A stretch of DNA of 64,000 bases, from the NCBI GenBank assembly GCA_905197955.1, contig CAJKAR010000006.1, positions 1 to 64,000 on the forward strand, written 5' to 3'. The notes below the pieces were generated by a model. The model saw only the letters and a list, made by a program, of their open reading frames with translations. It was not told the DNA's origin and ran no database searches. Within the stretch, counting starts at the first letter, position 1; each line of letters opens with the position of its first letter. This DNA is from an uncultured Lentisphaeria bacterium (GTDB taxonomy: Bacteria; Verrucomicrobiota; Lentisphaeria; Victivallales; UBA1829). Shown one piece after another: positions 1 through 8,754 of the stretch. The translations under genes and the position numbers were made by a program.

Positions 1-362
1 TGCTTAAGGCAATTCATGCTCAGGAAGATAAAGAAGCCGCTCGGCAGAAGGTGGCACTTGTGATCAGAAAATTGCAGGCTATGAAGCTGGAACGGATCGT
101 AAATTTTATAAAAAACAGCGTGGAGGAAACGTTGACATATATGGACTTCCCGTATGAACACTGGAGCAGATTACGGACAAATAACGGTCTTGAACGTATC
201 ATGAAAGAGATTCGCCGTCGAACTCGAGTGGTCGGCAGCTTTCCAGATGGATATTCGGCTATGATGCTGGTCGGTGCCAGGCTCAGACATATTTCAACAA
301 CAAAATGGGGCACTCGGCAATACATGACCACTTGTAAACTTTACGAAGGTGATGTAAGGTAA
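1..362 (+). CDS. IS256 (Mutator)-family transposase, C-terminal part, cut by window start
   Basis: The reading frame is open from base 3 and ends with TAA at 360-362, giving about 119 residues. It shows the C-terminal hallmark of IS256-family DDE transposases: a KAIHAQ-type segment, then FP.EHW, RTNN.LER, IRRRTRVVG.FPDG and a WGTRQY ending. The catalytic Glu region of the DDE triad should lie near the start of this part; the first Asp residues are outside the window. The element enables its own cut-and-paste or copy-out transposition. Whether the copy is intact cannot be told. A candidate right end follows within 70 bp. Identification as a transposase is secure; activity is unknown. Confidence 0.9.
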   Translation, partial: LKAIHAQEDKEAARQKVALVIRKLQAMKLERIVNFIKNSVEETLTYMDFPYEHWSRLRTNNGLERIMKEIRRRTRVVGSFPDGYSAMMLVGARLRHISTTKWGTRQYMTTCKLYEGDVR

Positions 363-373
363 CTGCAACAAAT

Positions 374-428
374 CACATTTGTCATCTGTAGTCATTCAGA
401 AGCAAATGTGCGCAAAATTGCGGACACT
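374..428. repeat. Candidate right end of the IS256-type element
   Basis: An 8-bp inverted repeat (CACATTTG at 374-381, CAAATGTG at 403-410) runs into a G/C-rich tract ending GCGGACAC at about 421-428. IS256 elements end in 20-30 bp inverted repeats just beyond the transposase stop, so this is the expected place. The left end is outside the window, so terminal identity cannot be checked. Confidence 0.35.
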
Positions 429-717
429 ACTTATTTTGTATACCAAATAATATTTCTTTAATAACAGAGCATCGAACAAGTTATTCTTGACTCTTAATCT
501 GTAACAATACATTTCTTTAGTGAAGTAATTTCAGATCCGATTCTATTCTCCTATTCAAAAGAATGTTCGATTTGAAATATCTCTCAAAAACTGTTTTTCC
601 CGGCCATGTTCTCCATAAGAAAGTTTCTTCTGTTTTGGAGAATGAATTCTATTCTATACCGTAATTTGTATTTTCTGAAATCCACTGTATTTTTCTGTGT
701 TACTTACGGAGAAAATC
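429..717. other. AT-rich intergenic stretch before the AraC gene
   Basis: With the IS end this makes about 355 bases without a gene. A TTGACT at 487-492 has only a poor -10 partner (TACATT at 508-513, 15-bp spacer), so I do not call a promoter. Nothing else recognisable was seen. Confidence 0.5.
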
Positions 718-1602
718 ATGTTTCCTCAAACAAAAAAAAAGATCAATCCCAGCTTTCCTTTTTCCTGGGAATATCAGAAAGGGGATAAACGCGATATTAC
801 CTATGAATGGCATGATCCAAGATGTGAACTTCTACCTCTCTGGCCAAACTACATCGGAAGATCCCTCATTCGCAATGGAGAATATTCCATTCATTCAAAC
901 TACTATAATTATGCCTTCGAATATATTCTCGAAGGAAATCTGAAATTGTTTCAGCGTGATCAGGAATTCTCTGCAGAAACAGGCGATGTCTGTATTCTTC
1001 ATCGCGGAGAAACCAATCGTTTTGAACCTGGAAACGCCGGCTTTGCACGGAGACTCTGTGTCTGCATGCGAGGACAGCTCATGACTCAGCTGATCGCATC
1101 ACTCGGACTCACAGAATATTCCGTAATCCATCCAAACAATCCACAACTCATTGAGGATACTTTGCTGAAAACTGGACGTCTTCTCAGCAGAAAAAAAAGC
1201 GATGACATTGCTTCCATTTGCGGATGTGGAATGAAATTTCTCTCTGAATTGGCATTGTCCATTCAGCCGCAAAAAGACTATTCTTTTATTCAGGCGGCAC
1301 ACATTCTTCAATATAACATTCCCAATCAGATCTCCATTCAAAAGGTCGCTCAGAACATGAACATGAGCACATCTTCTCTGGAACGACTCTTTCGAAAAAA
1401 CTGCGGTATGTCACCTAAAGAATATTCCATTGTTCAGAAAATGACAACCGCTGCGGCTCTCCTGAAAAACAGCAGCTTGAATATAAAGGAAATCTCACGC
1501 CAGGTCGGTTATTTGAATCCAGTCAAGTTCTCCGGAGAATTCAAAAAATTTTCCGGTCTCTCTCCGCTTGATTTTCGAAGGAAAAAAACAATAGAGGAAT
1601 AA
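718..1602 (+). CDS. AraC-family transcriptional regulator
   Basis: This 294-residue protein has an N-terminal cupin-like sensor region (roughly residues 20-130) and a C-terminal AraC double helix-turn-helix (about 195-290). The second HTH is clear: EISRQVGYLNPVKFSGEFKK followed by G.SPLDFR, the usual F.R.FK...G.sP..yR pattern. The start at 718 is chosen over an in-frame ATG at 697 because GGAG at 708-711 lies 6 bases before it. It reads into a pseudopilin and a large secreted glycosidase-like protein, so it probably activates them in response to a sugar. The ligand is unknown. Confidence 0.85.
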   Translation: MFPQTKKKINPSFPFSWEYQKGDKRDITYEWHDPRCELLPLWPNYIGRSLIRNGEYSIHSNYYNYAFEYILEGNLKLFQRDQEFSAETGDVCILHRGETNRFEPGNAGFARRLCVCMRGQLMTQLIASLGLTEYSVIHPNNPQLIEDTLLKTGRLLSRKKSDDIASICGCGMKFLSELALSIQPQKDYSFIQAAHILQYNIPNQISIQKVAQNMNMSTSSLERLFRKNCGMSPKEYSIVQKMTTAAALLKNSSLNIKEISRQVGYLNPVKFSGEFKKFSGLSPLDFRRKKTIEE

Positions 1603-1650
1603 AGTATTTTTTTTGACGTTTTCGGTATATTTTTTCTTTTTTTTTCCCTC

Positions 1651-1678
1651 TTGTGATCTTTCCTTTTTCTATTATAAT
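1651..1678 (+). promoter_or_regulatory. Sigma-70-like promoter before the pseudopilin
   Basis: TTGTGA (1651-1656) and TATAAT (1673-1678) are separated by 16 bp, about 50 bp upstream of the start at 1730. It lies in a T-rich tract directly after the AraC stop, so the pseudopilin and the glycosidase may have their own regulated promoter. Confidence 0.5.
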
Positions 1679-1729
1679 TTATTCCAGAAGAAAGAAATTC
1701 CTTCTGAAATTAACCAAAGGAGATTTTCA

Positions 1730-2563
1730 ATGGAATACCGACAAATTATCAAAAAAAAACTCTCTTGTCTAAGTAAGGAAAATATATCTTTTATTCATTT
1801 TTCATCAAGAAATGAGTCATGGAAAAAAAATCATGAGAGAAAACATGTGCAGTCATTCGTCAGACAAATCCATTTTTTCTCATTGATAGAACTTCTTATC
1901 GTAATATCCATTATTGCAATTCTGGCAGCCCTGCTTCTACCGGCACTGAACAAAGCAAGAGCATCCGCAAACGCGGTCCTTTGCACAAACAATCTGAAAC
2001 AGCTCGGACTCCAGTTTGCCATGTATGCAAGTTCTTTTGATGAATATATTACCGTCAAGGGATCGGATAACTGCTGGCTCCGGAATCTTTATCAATGGAC
2101 GGAAAGCGAGGCTGAAAAAGAAGCAAAAAAGTTGAAAATCAAGAGTTGCGCAATGGTGAAAGGATATGATGGAACAACAAATTTCCGTTTTCTTACCTAT
2201 GGAATTAAAACGACAAACTTCTCTGATGAATCAAAATGGGAAAAAACCTATGCATCCGGCAACTGCTATGTGACTCTGGAAGACGGTCAGAAATTCATGC
2301 TTCTAAAACGTGTAACAGTTCCATCAAAGTACTTTTTTCTAGGAGATTCCATCCGTCAGAATACGATGAGTATCGCTTATTATATGCCAAGCTGGGGAGG
2401 AGATCCCACAAAACTATATCTTATTCACAACAAACGTGTCAATTTGCTGTATGTGGATGGCCATGTTGCCTCTTCCGGCCCCGCCTTAAGTCTGGATATC
2501 CAGAAAATGACCTATATGGGCAACAGCGGAATGTTGATGGATGAAATCGGCACTCTGTATTAA
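1730..2563 (+). CDS. Pseudopilin-like protein with H-X9-DG signature
   Basis: This 277-residue protein has a long basic leader of about 49 residues and then a type IV prepilin/type II pseudopilin N-helix (FSLIELLIVISIIAILAALL, residues 50-69). Glu54 is at the +5 position. A single membrane-spanning helix is followed by a soluble head. Near the C-terminus HNKRVNLLYVDG fits the H-X9-DG signature exactly. Residue -1 of the presumed prepilin-peptidase site is Phe instead of Gly. The start at 1730 follows AAAGGAG at 1716-1722; the frame is open further upstream but through low-complexity sequence. It sits between an AraC regulator and a secreted glycosidase-like protein (12-bp gap). Its role is unknown; a link to secretion or surface sensing is inferred. 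Confidence 0.85.
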   Translation: MEYRQIIKKKLSCLSKENISFIHFSSRNESWKKNHERKHVQSFVRQIHFFSLIELLIVISIIAILAALLLPALNKARASANAVLCTNNLKQLGLQFAMYASSFDEYITVKGSDNCWLRNLYQWTESEAEKEAKKLKIKSCAMVKGYDGTTNFRFLTYGIKTTNFSDESKWEKTYASGNCYVTLEDGQKFMLLKRVTVPSKYFFLGDSIRQNTMSIAYYMPSWGGDPTKLYLIHNKRVNLLYVDGHVASSGPALSLDIQKMTYMGNSGMLMDEIGTLY

Positions 2564-2575
2564 GGAAAAGATCAT

Positions 2576-5500
2576 ATGAAATATTGTTTTGTCTTCATGC
2601 TTCTATTGGCCACCAATTTTCTGCTTTTCGGAGATGTCTTGTACAAAAATACATTTGCAGGAGAAAAGGCCCTCGATGGTTGGAAAAAAAATCCTGCTGC
2701 GCGACTTTCCGGCAAAGAGCTAGTGTTTTCTTTAGCAAAAAAAACGACTGGACTCCCCGCAGTCAAATATGCGTTTGAAAACAGTAAACTCTCTGGAAAA
2801 CTTCTTGCCATTTCCGCGGAAGTCAAAGGTGAAAAAATACAACGATATTTGCGCCGTTCCTTTACCGGGATTCAAGTTCAATTTGAAGGTGATTCTGGAA
2901 AAGGCCGGACATATTTCGGCATGACGATCAGCAGAGAAGGTAATTTTGACTGGACAACATTTCGACGAGTCTGCTATGCACCCTCCGATTTGAAGAATCC
3001 GGTTCTTGCTATCGGAATGCAGGGAACTACCGGAATTTTCCAACTGCGGAATCTCAAAATCGAGTCACTGGGAACTCCTCTGCCTTTGACAGAAAAGGCG
3101 AATATGGGATACTCAGATGCCATCGCCGGAGATGGAAAAGGTGGCTGGTCGGATCAAGGCCCGGAAAATGATGGCTCGATTTTTCTCCCGGAATTGTATC
3201 GAAAGGAAGTCGGCGGATTCCCTTTTCTTTTCAATCGTGGAAAAAACTCTGTTCTGAGCTTTTCATCCTCGCATTTTCCCCAAGGGCTCCACTCCGCCAA
3301 AATTCCAGTGCCAGAGAATACCGGAAAAATCACATGGCTTTATCTCATGCATACACTCTGCTGGGGCGGTTCAAAAAAGGAAAACGCGGGCTGGATTGAA
3401 ATTCATGGAGAAAAGGGAACGGAAAGATTTTCCGTAGTCAATCGGCGCGATGTTCAGGACTGGTGGCAATCAGAAGGACTGCCGAATGCTTTTCCCGCAT
3501 TTACACTCAAAGGGAAAAACGGAACTCGTTCCCTATTTATTTCAAGATTTAAACTTCGTCAGGATCTGGGAAAAGTCACGGACGTTACCTTCCGTTCTGC
3601 AGAGAAAGAACCGATCTGGATCATTTGCGCAGCGACACTGTCTGACCGGGAGGTCCCGTTTGTTCCAGCAGGGCCGGTTCTGAAAATAAAAGCAGGGAAA
3701 GAGTGGCTTCCCATTCCTCGAAACGGATATGGACAGCGTCTTGCTGGAAGTGCTCTGGATCTGTCCGGATATGAAAAATGGTCTCCATCAGGATCAGATG
3801 GGCGGATCATTGTCTCAAAGCGCGGAACGCTCTGCTTTGAAAAAAAACCGGGAGAAGATCTGCGGATGCTTGCTGCACCTCTTCCACTGCATTTTACTCG
3901 GGCCAGAGAAGCCGAAATGTTTTTGGATGAATGTGTCCGGAATGGAATCCGCTGCATTCGGTTTCATTTTCTTGATACGATGCTGATGTCAGGCTCCTCC
4001 CGGGACGGAGTGTTCAACACAAAGGCACTGAATATCTTTGAATCAGTTGTCGCCGGACTAAAAAAGCGTGGAATGTATCTTACGCTGGACCTGATGACGC
4101 ATCCGAATGGGTATTATGCCCAGGACAAATTCGATCAATGGGGAAATCTGCAAAATTCGCATAATATGAAACTGCGAATTCATTTTGATCCAAACGCAAG
4201 GAAAAACTGGGAAAACGGAGCCAGGCAACTTCTGCATAGGACCAATCCGTTCACAAAGACTTGTCTTGCCAACGATCCCGTTCTGGCAATGGTTGTCACA
4301 TTCAATGAACAGTCGTTCGCGTTCAGCCAGTTCATGGACAAAAAACTGGTGGCACCACATTATCGAAATTATTTGAAAAGCACCTATAAAACCATTGATT
4401 CTTATAATAAGAAACATCAATCGAAGTATTCATCCTTTGATGTCATCCCCTGTTTTGAATCTCGTTCCAAAGCAGATGCGGATGCCTTGACTTTCATTGA
4501 AGAAACCGAACGTAACACTCTTGCATGGTATCGGTCAACGCTCCGGGATATGGGATATCAGGGAATTATCATGGACTGCAATCTGACGAAAAATCACTCA
4601 GCCAATTTGCGCCGACTCAGCAATGAAGCTGTGGCGATCAACAGTTATCACGACCATCCGACACGCTGGGCAAGTCGCGGGTCCATGATTCGTCAGCAAA
4701 GTGCCGTCTATTCCATTGCAGGCATGTTCCGGGATCTGATCGGTGCCAGACTTACCGGGAAACCTCTGGTAGTTACGGAATACAATCATGTTTTCTGGAA
4801 TCGATTCCGTCATCAGCAACCATATACGGTCGGAGCTTATGCAGCGTTAAATGATCTCAGCATTTTAACAATGCATAGTGGAGCTGTTGATCTTAAAGCC
4901 CTAATCCCGGGAGATTCTGAACTCGCAATTCGACCATTTGGAAATTCACGGGATCCGATTGCCATTGCCTCAGAATTTCTGACCTATTTCCTTTTTATCC
5001 GAAAAGATGCAGCCACCGCACCTCATGCAGTTCGAATCCAGGTCAGAGAACAAGATGCTCATGGAAAAAACGGATTGAAGACACTGAGTCCTTCCCAGAA
5101 TCTTCTTTCTCTCCTGATGCGTTTTTCTGTGGATTACCAGAAGCAGCGTCCAGCAGCAAACAATGAAAAAATATTTCACATGCACGGCGGATTGGAAAGT
5201 ATTGAAACGAATGCAACTTCGCAAAGCAACGATACAGGAATGGTAAATGCGGAACGTTATGTCTCGCAGTTAAAAAAAGAAAACTTTTTGCCGCAGAAAA
5301 ATAAAACAGATGGTATTTATGTCTTTGAGAGTGAAACGGGAGAAATTCTTTTAGACCGCCGTCGGGAAATGGTCCAGATTGATACGCCTCGCTTTCAGGG
5401 GATCTGCGCACCTCAGGGGAGTTCGGAAAAACTCAGCGATTTTGAAATTCAGAACATGAGTTCCGACGCCTCTCTGACCCTTGTTTCTGTGGATGAGATG

Positions 5501-5815
5501 AATCCAATCCGAACAGCAAAACGCATGGTCCTGGTATTTGCCACAAATGCCTTGAACAGCGGAATGCAATTCTATGACAAGGATATGTGCAGGCTGTATC
5601 ATACAGGATATTATCCTCCGCTTTTGCGGAGCGGCAGTTTCCGAATCGCAATACATAATCTTTATGCAAAGCGTCTGGTACTTTATCTTCTGGATCTCTC
5701 CGGACGCCGCATAGCAAAGCGAATGCCGGAATGTTTTGCAGGAGGAAAAGTAATTTTTTCCGTGAATACGGCAAAAGACGGAGCTGCCGTTTTCTATGAA
5801 ATTCTCGCGGAATAA
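2576..5815 (+). CDS. Large secreted TIM-barrel glycoside hydrolase-like protein
   Basis: This 1079-residue protein has an N-terminal signal peptide (about residues 1-19). An N-terminal beta-sandwich-like part (20-370) resembles carbohydrate-binding folds. The central region (about 400-760) looks like a clan GH-A (beta/alpha)8 barrel: a NGIRCIRFHF strand, then VTFNEQ with Glu578 as candidate acid/base, then VVTEYN with Glu735 as candidate nucleophile. The 157-residue spacing of the two Glu suits retaining GH-A enzymes. The C-terminal part (about 900-1079) is beta-rich. An AAGGA ribosome site precedes the start. I cannot assign a GH family or substrate. It shares a transcription unit with the pseudopilin just upstream and is followed by a terminator. 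Confidence 0.75.
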   Translation: MKYCFVFMLLLATNFLLFGDVLYKNTFAGEKALDGWKKNPAARLSGKELVFSLAKKTTGLPAVKYAFENSKLSGKLLAISAEVKGEKIQRYLRRSFTGIQVQFEGDSGKGRTYFGMTISREGNFDWTTFRRVCYAPSDLKNPVLAIGMQGTTGIFQLRNLKIESLGTPLPLTEKANMGYSDAIAGDGKGGWSDQGPENDGSIFLPELYRKEVGGFPFLFNRGKNSVLSFSSSHFPQGLHSAKIPVPENTGKITWLYLMHTLCWGGSKKENAGWIEIHGEKGTERFSVVNRRDVQDWWQSEGLPNAFPAFTLKGKNGTRSLFISRFKLRQDLGKVTDVTFRSAEKEPIWIICAATLSDREVPFVPAGPVLKIKAGKEWLPIPRNGYGQRLAGSALDLSGYEKWSPSGSDGRIIVSKRGTLCFEKKPGEDLRMLAAPLPLHFTRAREAEMFLDECVRNGIRCIRFHFLDTMLMSGSSRDGVFNTKALNIFESVVAGLKKRGMYLTLDLMTHPNGYYAQDKFDQWGNLQNSHNMKLRIHFDPNARKNWENGARQLLHRTNPFTKTCLANDPVLAMVVTFNEQSFAFSQFMDKKLVAPHYRNYLKSTYKTIDSYNKKHQSKYSSFDVIPCFESRSKADADALTFIEETERNTLAWYRSTLRDMGYQGIIMDCNLTKNHSANLRRLSNEAVAINSYHDHPTRWASRGSMIRQQSAVYSIAGMFRDLIGARLTGKPLVVTEYNHVFWNRFRHQQPYTVGAYAALNDLSILTMHSGAVDLKALIPGDSELAIRPFGNSRDPIAIASEFLTYFLFIRKDAATAPHAVRIQVREQDAHGKNGLKTLSPSQNLLSLLMRFSVDYQKQRPAANNEKIFHMHGGLESIETNATSQSNDTGMVNAERYVSQLKKENFLPQKNKTDGIYVFESETGEILLDRRREMVQIDTPRFQGICAPQGSSEKLSDFEIQNMSSDASLTLVSVDEMNPIRTAKRMVLVFATNALNSGMQFYDKDMCRLYHTGYYPPLLRSGSFRIAIHNLYAKRLVLYLLDLSGRRIAKRMPECFAGGKVIFSVNTAKDGAAVFYEILAE

Positions 5816-5876
5816 CCCTTGCTCTCCTCTTATATAAATTACCTGGAAGTGATCGCAAAAAAGGAAAATTCATTTC

Positions 5877-5900
5877 CAGGAGGAGCTCCTCCTGTTTTTC
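5877..5900 (+). terminator. Rho-independent terminator
   Basis: A perfect 18-base palindrome (CAGGAGGAG/CTCCTCCTG, 5877-5894) is followed by TTTTTC. It lies about 60 bp after the stop of the large secreted protein ending at 5815. Confidence 0.75.
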
Positions 5901-5938
5901 ATTTTCCGATTTTCCGAAAAATGATGAATTTTCCTGTA

Positions 5939-6073
5939 TGGTGAACAGCCGACCTCTTGTTGCTGTCGCGCCCTTGCTCCAGGAAGTCCAAAGAGTATAT
6001 TGTATCCGCAACCGTGCTGTTTATTTTTGAAGTCTTGTAATCGGCTAATTACGGAATATAGTAACTCAAAGAC
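5939..6073. repeat. Direct repeat copy A (about 135 bp) flanking the M48 gene
   Basis: This segment matches 8199-8333 in the same orientation and at the same length, at roughly two thirds identity by eye. The best-conserved blocks are TATCCGCAAC, TTTATTTTTGA, CGGAATATAG and ACTCAAAGAC. Similarity seems to continue weakly upstream to about 5895. No conserved reading frame is apparent. The copies bracket the M48 protease gene. They may be a duplicated non-coding element, an RNA, or ancient target or end sequences. Confidence 0.7.
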
Positions 6074-6079
6074 ATTTAT

Positions 6080-6123
6080 TTACACCAAGCTTCCAATTTA
6101 AAATTGTACAATTAGTGGTGTAA
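6080..6123. repeat. Inverted repeat downstream of the M48 gene
   Basis: TTACACCA (6080-6087) and TGGTGTAA (6116-6123) form a perfect 8-bp inverted repeat. Its loop contains AATTGTACAATT, itself palindromic. It lies between repeat copy A and the 3' end of the M48 gene. It could be a transcript end without a U-tract or a protein-binding site. Confidence 0.5.
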
Positions 6124-6164
6124 AACGCTGTTTCTGAATAAAAAGCAACTCCGCGGATCGATTG

Positions 6165-7961
6165 TCAGGGATTTTTACGATCGTAAAACAGCGATTTGGA
6201 AACCGGCACCAGGTATTTTCGGCAGAATGATCTGCTTTTTACCACAAATTTGAAGCCAAACTCTTCCTCCAGTTCGTTCAACAGTTCATTATCAAGAGAT
6301 CTGGAATATCGGAATGATATACCGAAACATTGTTCCAGGACGATGAACTTGATACTTCCGGAAGTGCCGTCTTCAATGATTTTCTGCACACAATATGCTC
6401 GTTCAATCACCGCAAAGTTCTTCAGGCGTTCCATAAGATGTTTCTGTGTTGCGACATCCGGTCTGAAAGCTGTCAGCGAATCCTTTGCTGGAATGTCCAA
6501 CTTATCCATTTTGGAAATTCTCTCGCTCTGTTTGGTACGAAGTTCCAGAACATCTTTGAGTTTTGCCGAATCGCTTTTTCTCAAATAATGAATGATCAGC
6601 CTATCATTTGCAAAGAGTATCAGAGACGGACATTTTGCAACAGCTTCTTCGATTATGGCTATGCCTTTGCAGCATTCTCCACGGTCAGTCAACAACATTC
6701 CATAGCGGCACGCAATTTCCGGAACTTCCGGATGGGTGGCATAACAACATTCGATGAACTTATTACATTGCTCCATGCGGGCGGTTGTCTGAAGAGCATA
6801 AATTATATCGTTGATCTCTTCCAGCCCGGCTTCCGGATCTGGTTTGTGTTCACATAAATAATGATCGGCTTCCTGTCGAATCATTCGCGCATCTTCAGCG
6901 ACTGGATCGTAGAGTCGATGAAGAAATTGATTCACCTCTTCATAAAAGATCGGATATTCTCCAATCAGTTTGTGGAGAGCATCAGGTTTTTCCATAAGAT
7001 ATGCATGCCAGTCCGGTATTCCGGTAAGTTCAAGGCGCTCCCGGAATGGAGGATGTTCGTCATTGATCGGCAGCATGGAATGCTGGGCAAGCTCAATTAT
7101 TTTCTCAGACTCATCCAAGGACAGTGGGGGCTGAAAAAAGTCCCGGAAAAATAACGCGATGTCAAAAGATTTCCATTCCTCTGAAGATAGATTCTCCTGA
7201 ATCTCCAGTTCATTATAACGTTCTGCTGCAAGAATCTGCTGGATGAGAGCAGCCGCCGCATACTCCGCCCCCATGGTGTTGACAATGAAACGATCCGCCT
7301 CGATCTCGTGTTTGCGGTAGATCGGCAGGGCGGCAATATGAACCGCCGGCAGATAGTATCTGAGCCAGAAGCCTGTTATGATATTGAAAACTCCAAGATG
7401 AAGACTCTTCCAAAACGATTCCAGAGAATAAAAAACAAGCGAAGTGGAAAGATGATTTCCCGCAAGATGTCCGATCTCATGAGCTAGAATTCCGATGAGA
7501 GCTTTCTGACTCATGGAGGCCAGCAGGGGATAGCCGAGGATCAGAACATTACGCCTGAGAAAAGGAAGAAACGTGAATGCGGAAGCTACAGAAGCACTGA
7601 ATTCGGGAGAAATGTAAATAGCATGTATTTCCGGTCCATGCACCTTCCGGGCAATCCAGTTGACCTTGCGGTATGCAGTGGCATATTTTCTGCGGTCAAG
7701 TTTTAAAAGTCCTTTCCAGGGACGATTCAACATGGCGGCAATATATCCAAACACAGAAATCCCCAAGAAAACCAGCAGTACTATCCACTGTATGGTAAAA
7801 AACAGACATAGCAGGATCAGCAGCACGAAAAGAAACATCAGACATGACTGCACAAACAGCCATGCAAGTTTCATGTAATAACGTCTCGGAGACTTTTCAA
7901 AAAGAGCAATGCTTTTCTCATATTTTTCCCACTCCTGGCGAGTAATTTCTTCAAGCAGCAT
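6165..7961 (-). CDS. M48-family zinc metalloprotease, membrane-anchored
   Basis: This 598-residue protein is an HtpX/Ste24-like membrane protease. Hydrophobic segments span residues about 31-76. The zinc motif HEIGH is at 161-165 and the third ligand is in EADR (Glu221), the classical M48 arrangement with the active site facing the cytoplasm. The last 250 residues are helical, with TPR-like pairs (about 380-480) that could recruit substrates. Such proteases typically act in membrane-protein quality control. The gene is monocistronic. It has a weak ribosome site (GGGAAAA) and is flanked on both sides by the diverged 135-bp direct repeats, which sets it apart from the carbohydrate loci around it. 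Confidence 0.88.
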   Translation of the reverse strand: MLLEEITRQEWEKYEKSIALFEKSPRRYYMKLAWLFVQSCLMFLFVLLILLCLFFTIQWIVLLVFLGISVFGYIAAMLNRPWKGLLKLDRRKYATAYRKVNWIARKVHGPEIHAIYISPEFSASVASAFTFLPFLRRNVLILGYPLLASMSQKALIGILAHEIGHLAGNHLSTSLVFYSLESFWKSLHLGVFNIITGFWLRYYLPAVHIAALPIYRKHEIEADRFIVNTMGAEYAAAALIQQILAAERYNELEIQENLSSEEWKSFDIALFFRDFFQPPLSLDESEKIIELAQHSMLPINDEHPPFRERLELTGIPDWHAYLMEKPDALHKLIGEYPIFYEEVNQFLHRLYDPVAEDARMIRQEADHYLCEHKPDPEAGLEEINDIIYALQTTARMEQCNKFIECCYATHPEVPEIACRYGMLLTDRGECCKGIAIIEEAVAKCPSLILFANDRLIIHYLRKSDSAKLKDVLELRTKQSERISKMDKLDIPAKDSLTAFRPDVATQKHLMERLKNFAVIERAYCVQKIIEDGTSGSIKFIVLEQCFGISFRYSRSLDNELLNELEEEFGFKFVVKSRSFCRKYLVPVSKSLFYDRKNP

Positions 7962-8681
7962 TTGTGTTTTCCCAAGACTTTTGACAACAATTTAACATAT
8001 TTCTTAAAGTGAAACCCCTTTATTCTCCAGTAAGATAACTCTTTCGTTACGGCTTTGCAAGAAAACTTCCGAAGGTCAGCATGATTCCAGTTGAACCGTT
8101 CCGTGAAACTCAACCATTTTCGGGATTAACCTCTGGAAGAAATGGCTGTTTTTTCGATTTTTTCTGAAATTTCCGTGGAATGATCCTTGTTTCCGGCGTG
8201 GTAAATGGCCAACCTTTTATTACTGTTTCTTTCCTGTTCCGAGAAACTTAAAAGCATATTCTATCCGCAACACAGGCATTTATTTTTGAGTCCTTACAAT
8301 CTCCTGATTGCGGAATATAGAAAACTCAAAGACTTGTACCTTTCCTAAAAAAAAAGTTGTCCCCCCAGGGAAGAGGCTCAAACATTATATTAAAAAATTG
8401 GTATTACCTTTGATTAACGGTATCTCGCAGATTAACGACTGCAAGTTGCGAAACAGATTTCGTCCAGACGCTAATATTGAAAAAATAAGTCCGCCTGATG
8501 GTGTAAATTTTCTCATAATGCTGGATCTCCCCCCAAAACCAAAGAACTGACATATTCTTTCATTTTGAAGTCCTTATATTTTGCATCAAGCCAACTTGTC
8601 CTGTTATCAGGAACGATCGCAATAGTAGTTCCAGGAAAATTTTTCAGTTTTTCCATTTTTTCTTTTTTCGTAATACCCCCC
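7962..8681. other. Long gene-free stretch containing repeat copy B
   Basis: About 720 bases lie between the M48 gene and the next promoter. It contains repeat copy B (8199-8333). Just before that, a CCATTT/AAATGG inverted repeat is followed by a T-run at about 8141-8146. The remainder (8334-8680) is AT-rich, with homopolymer runs of A and C, and shows no convincing gene. An 80-codon frame at 8308-8550 starts with TTG inside the repeat and has no ribosome site. Confidence 0.5.
8199..8333. repeat. Direct repeat copy B (about 135 bp) flanking the M48 gene
   Basis: This is the second copy of the element at 5939-6073, in the same orientation and 2.26 kb away. The 3' half is most similar, with TATCCGCAAC, TTTATTTTTGA, CGGAATATAG and ACTCAAAGAC identical. 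Substitutions are mostly transitions and indels are few, which fits an old duplication. Confidence 0.7.
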
Positions 8682-8710
8682 TTGACAAAACAGGAGAAAT
8701 CGTGTATAAT
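8682..8710 (+). promoter_or_regulatory. Near-consensus sigma-70 promoter for the GntR operon
   Basis: TTGACA (8682-8687) and TATAAT (8705-8710) are both exact consensus hexamers with a 17-bp spacer. Transcription should start near 8717, leaving a leader of about 38 bases before the ATG at 8755. A promoter this strong usually implies tight repression. Confidence 0.85.
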
Positions 8711-8721
8711 GTAAAAGAGTT

Positions 8722-8739
8722 TGGTAAATTTTATGGTAA
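8722..8739 (+). promoter_or_regulatory. Candidate operator: two direct TGGTAA repeats
   Basis: TGGTAA occurs at 8722-8727 and 8734-8739, a 12-bp step, just downstream of the expected transcription start. That position suits autorepression by the GntR-type regulator encoded next. GntR sites are more often inverted repeats, so this is tentative. Confidence 0.35.
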
Positions 8740-8754
8740 GTCTAAAGGCATGAA

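Noticed and set aside
606..788. 60-codon frame upstream of the AraC gene
   Set aside because: AT-rich, hydrophobic low-complexity sequence overlapping the AraC start in another frame.
8308..8550. 80-codon frame in the gap after repeat copy B
   Set aside because: It starts with TTG inside the repeat, has no ribosome site and no recognisable composition or motif.
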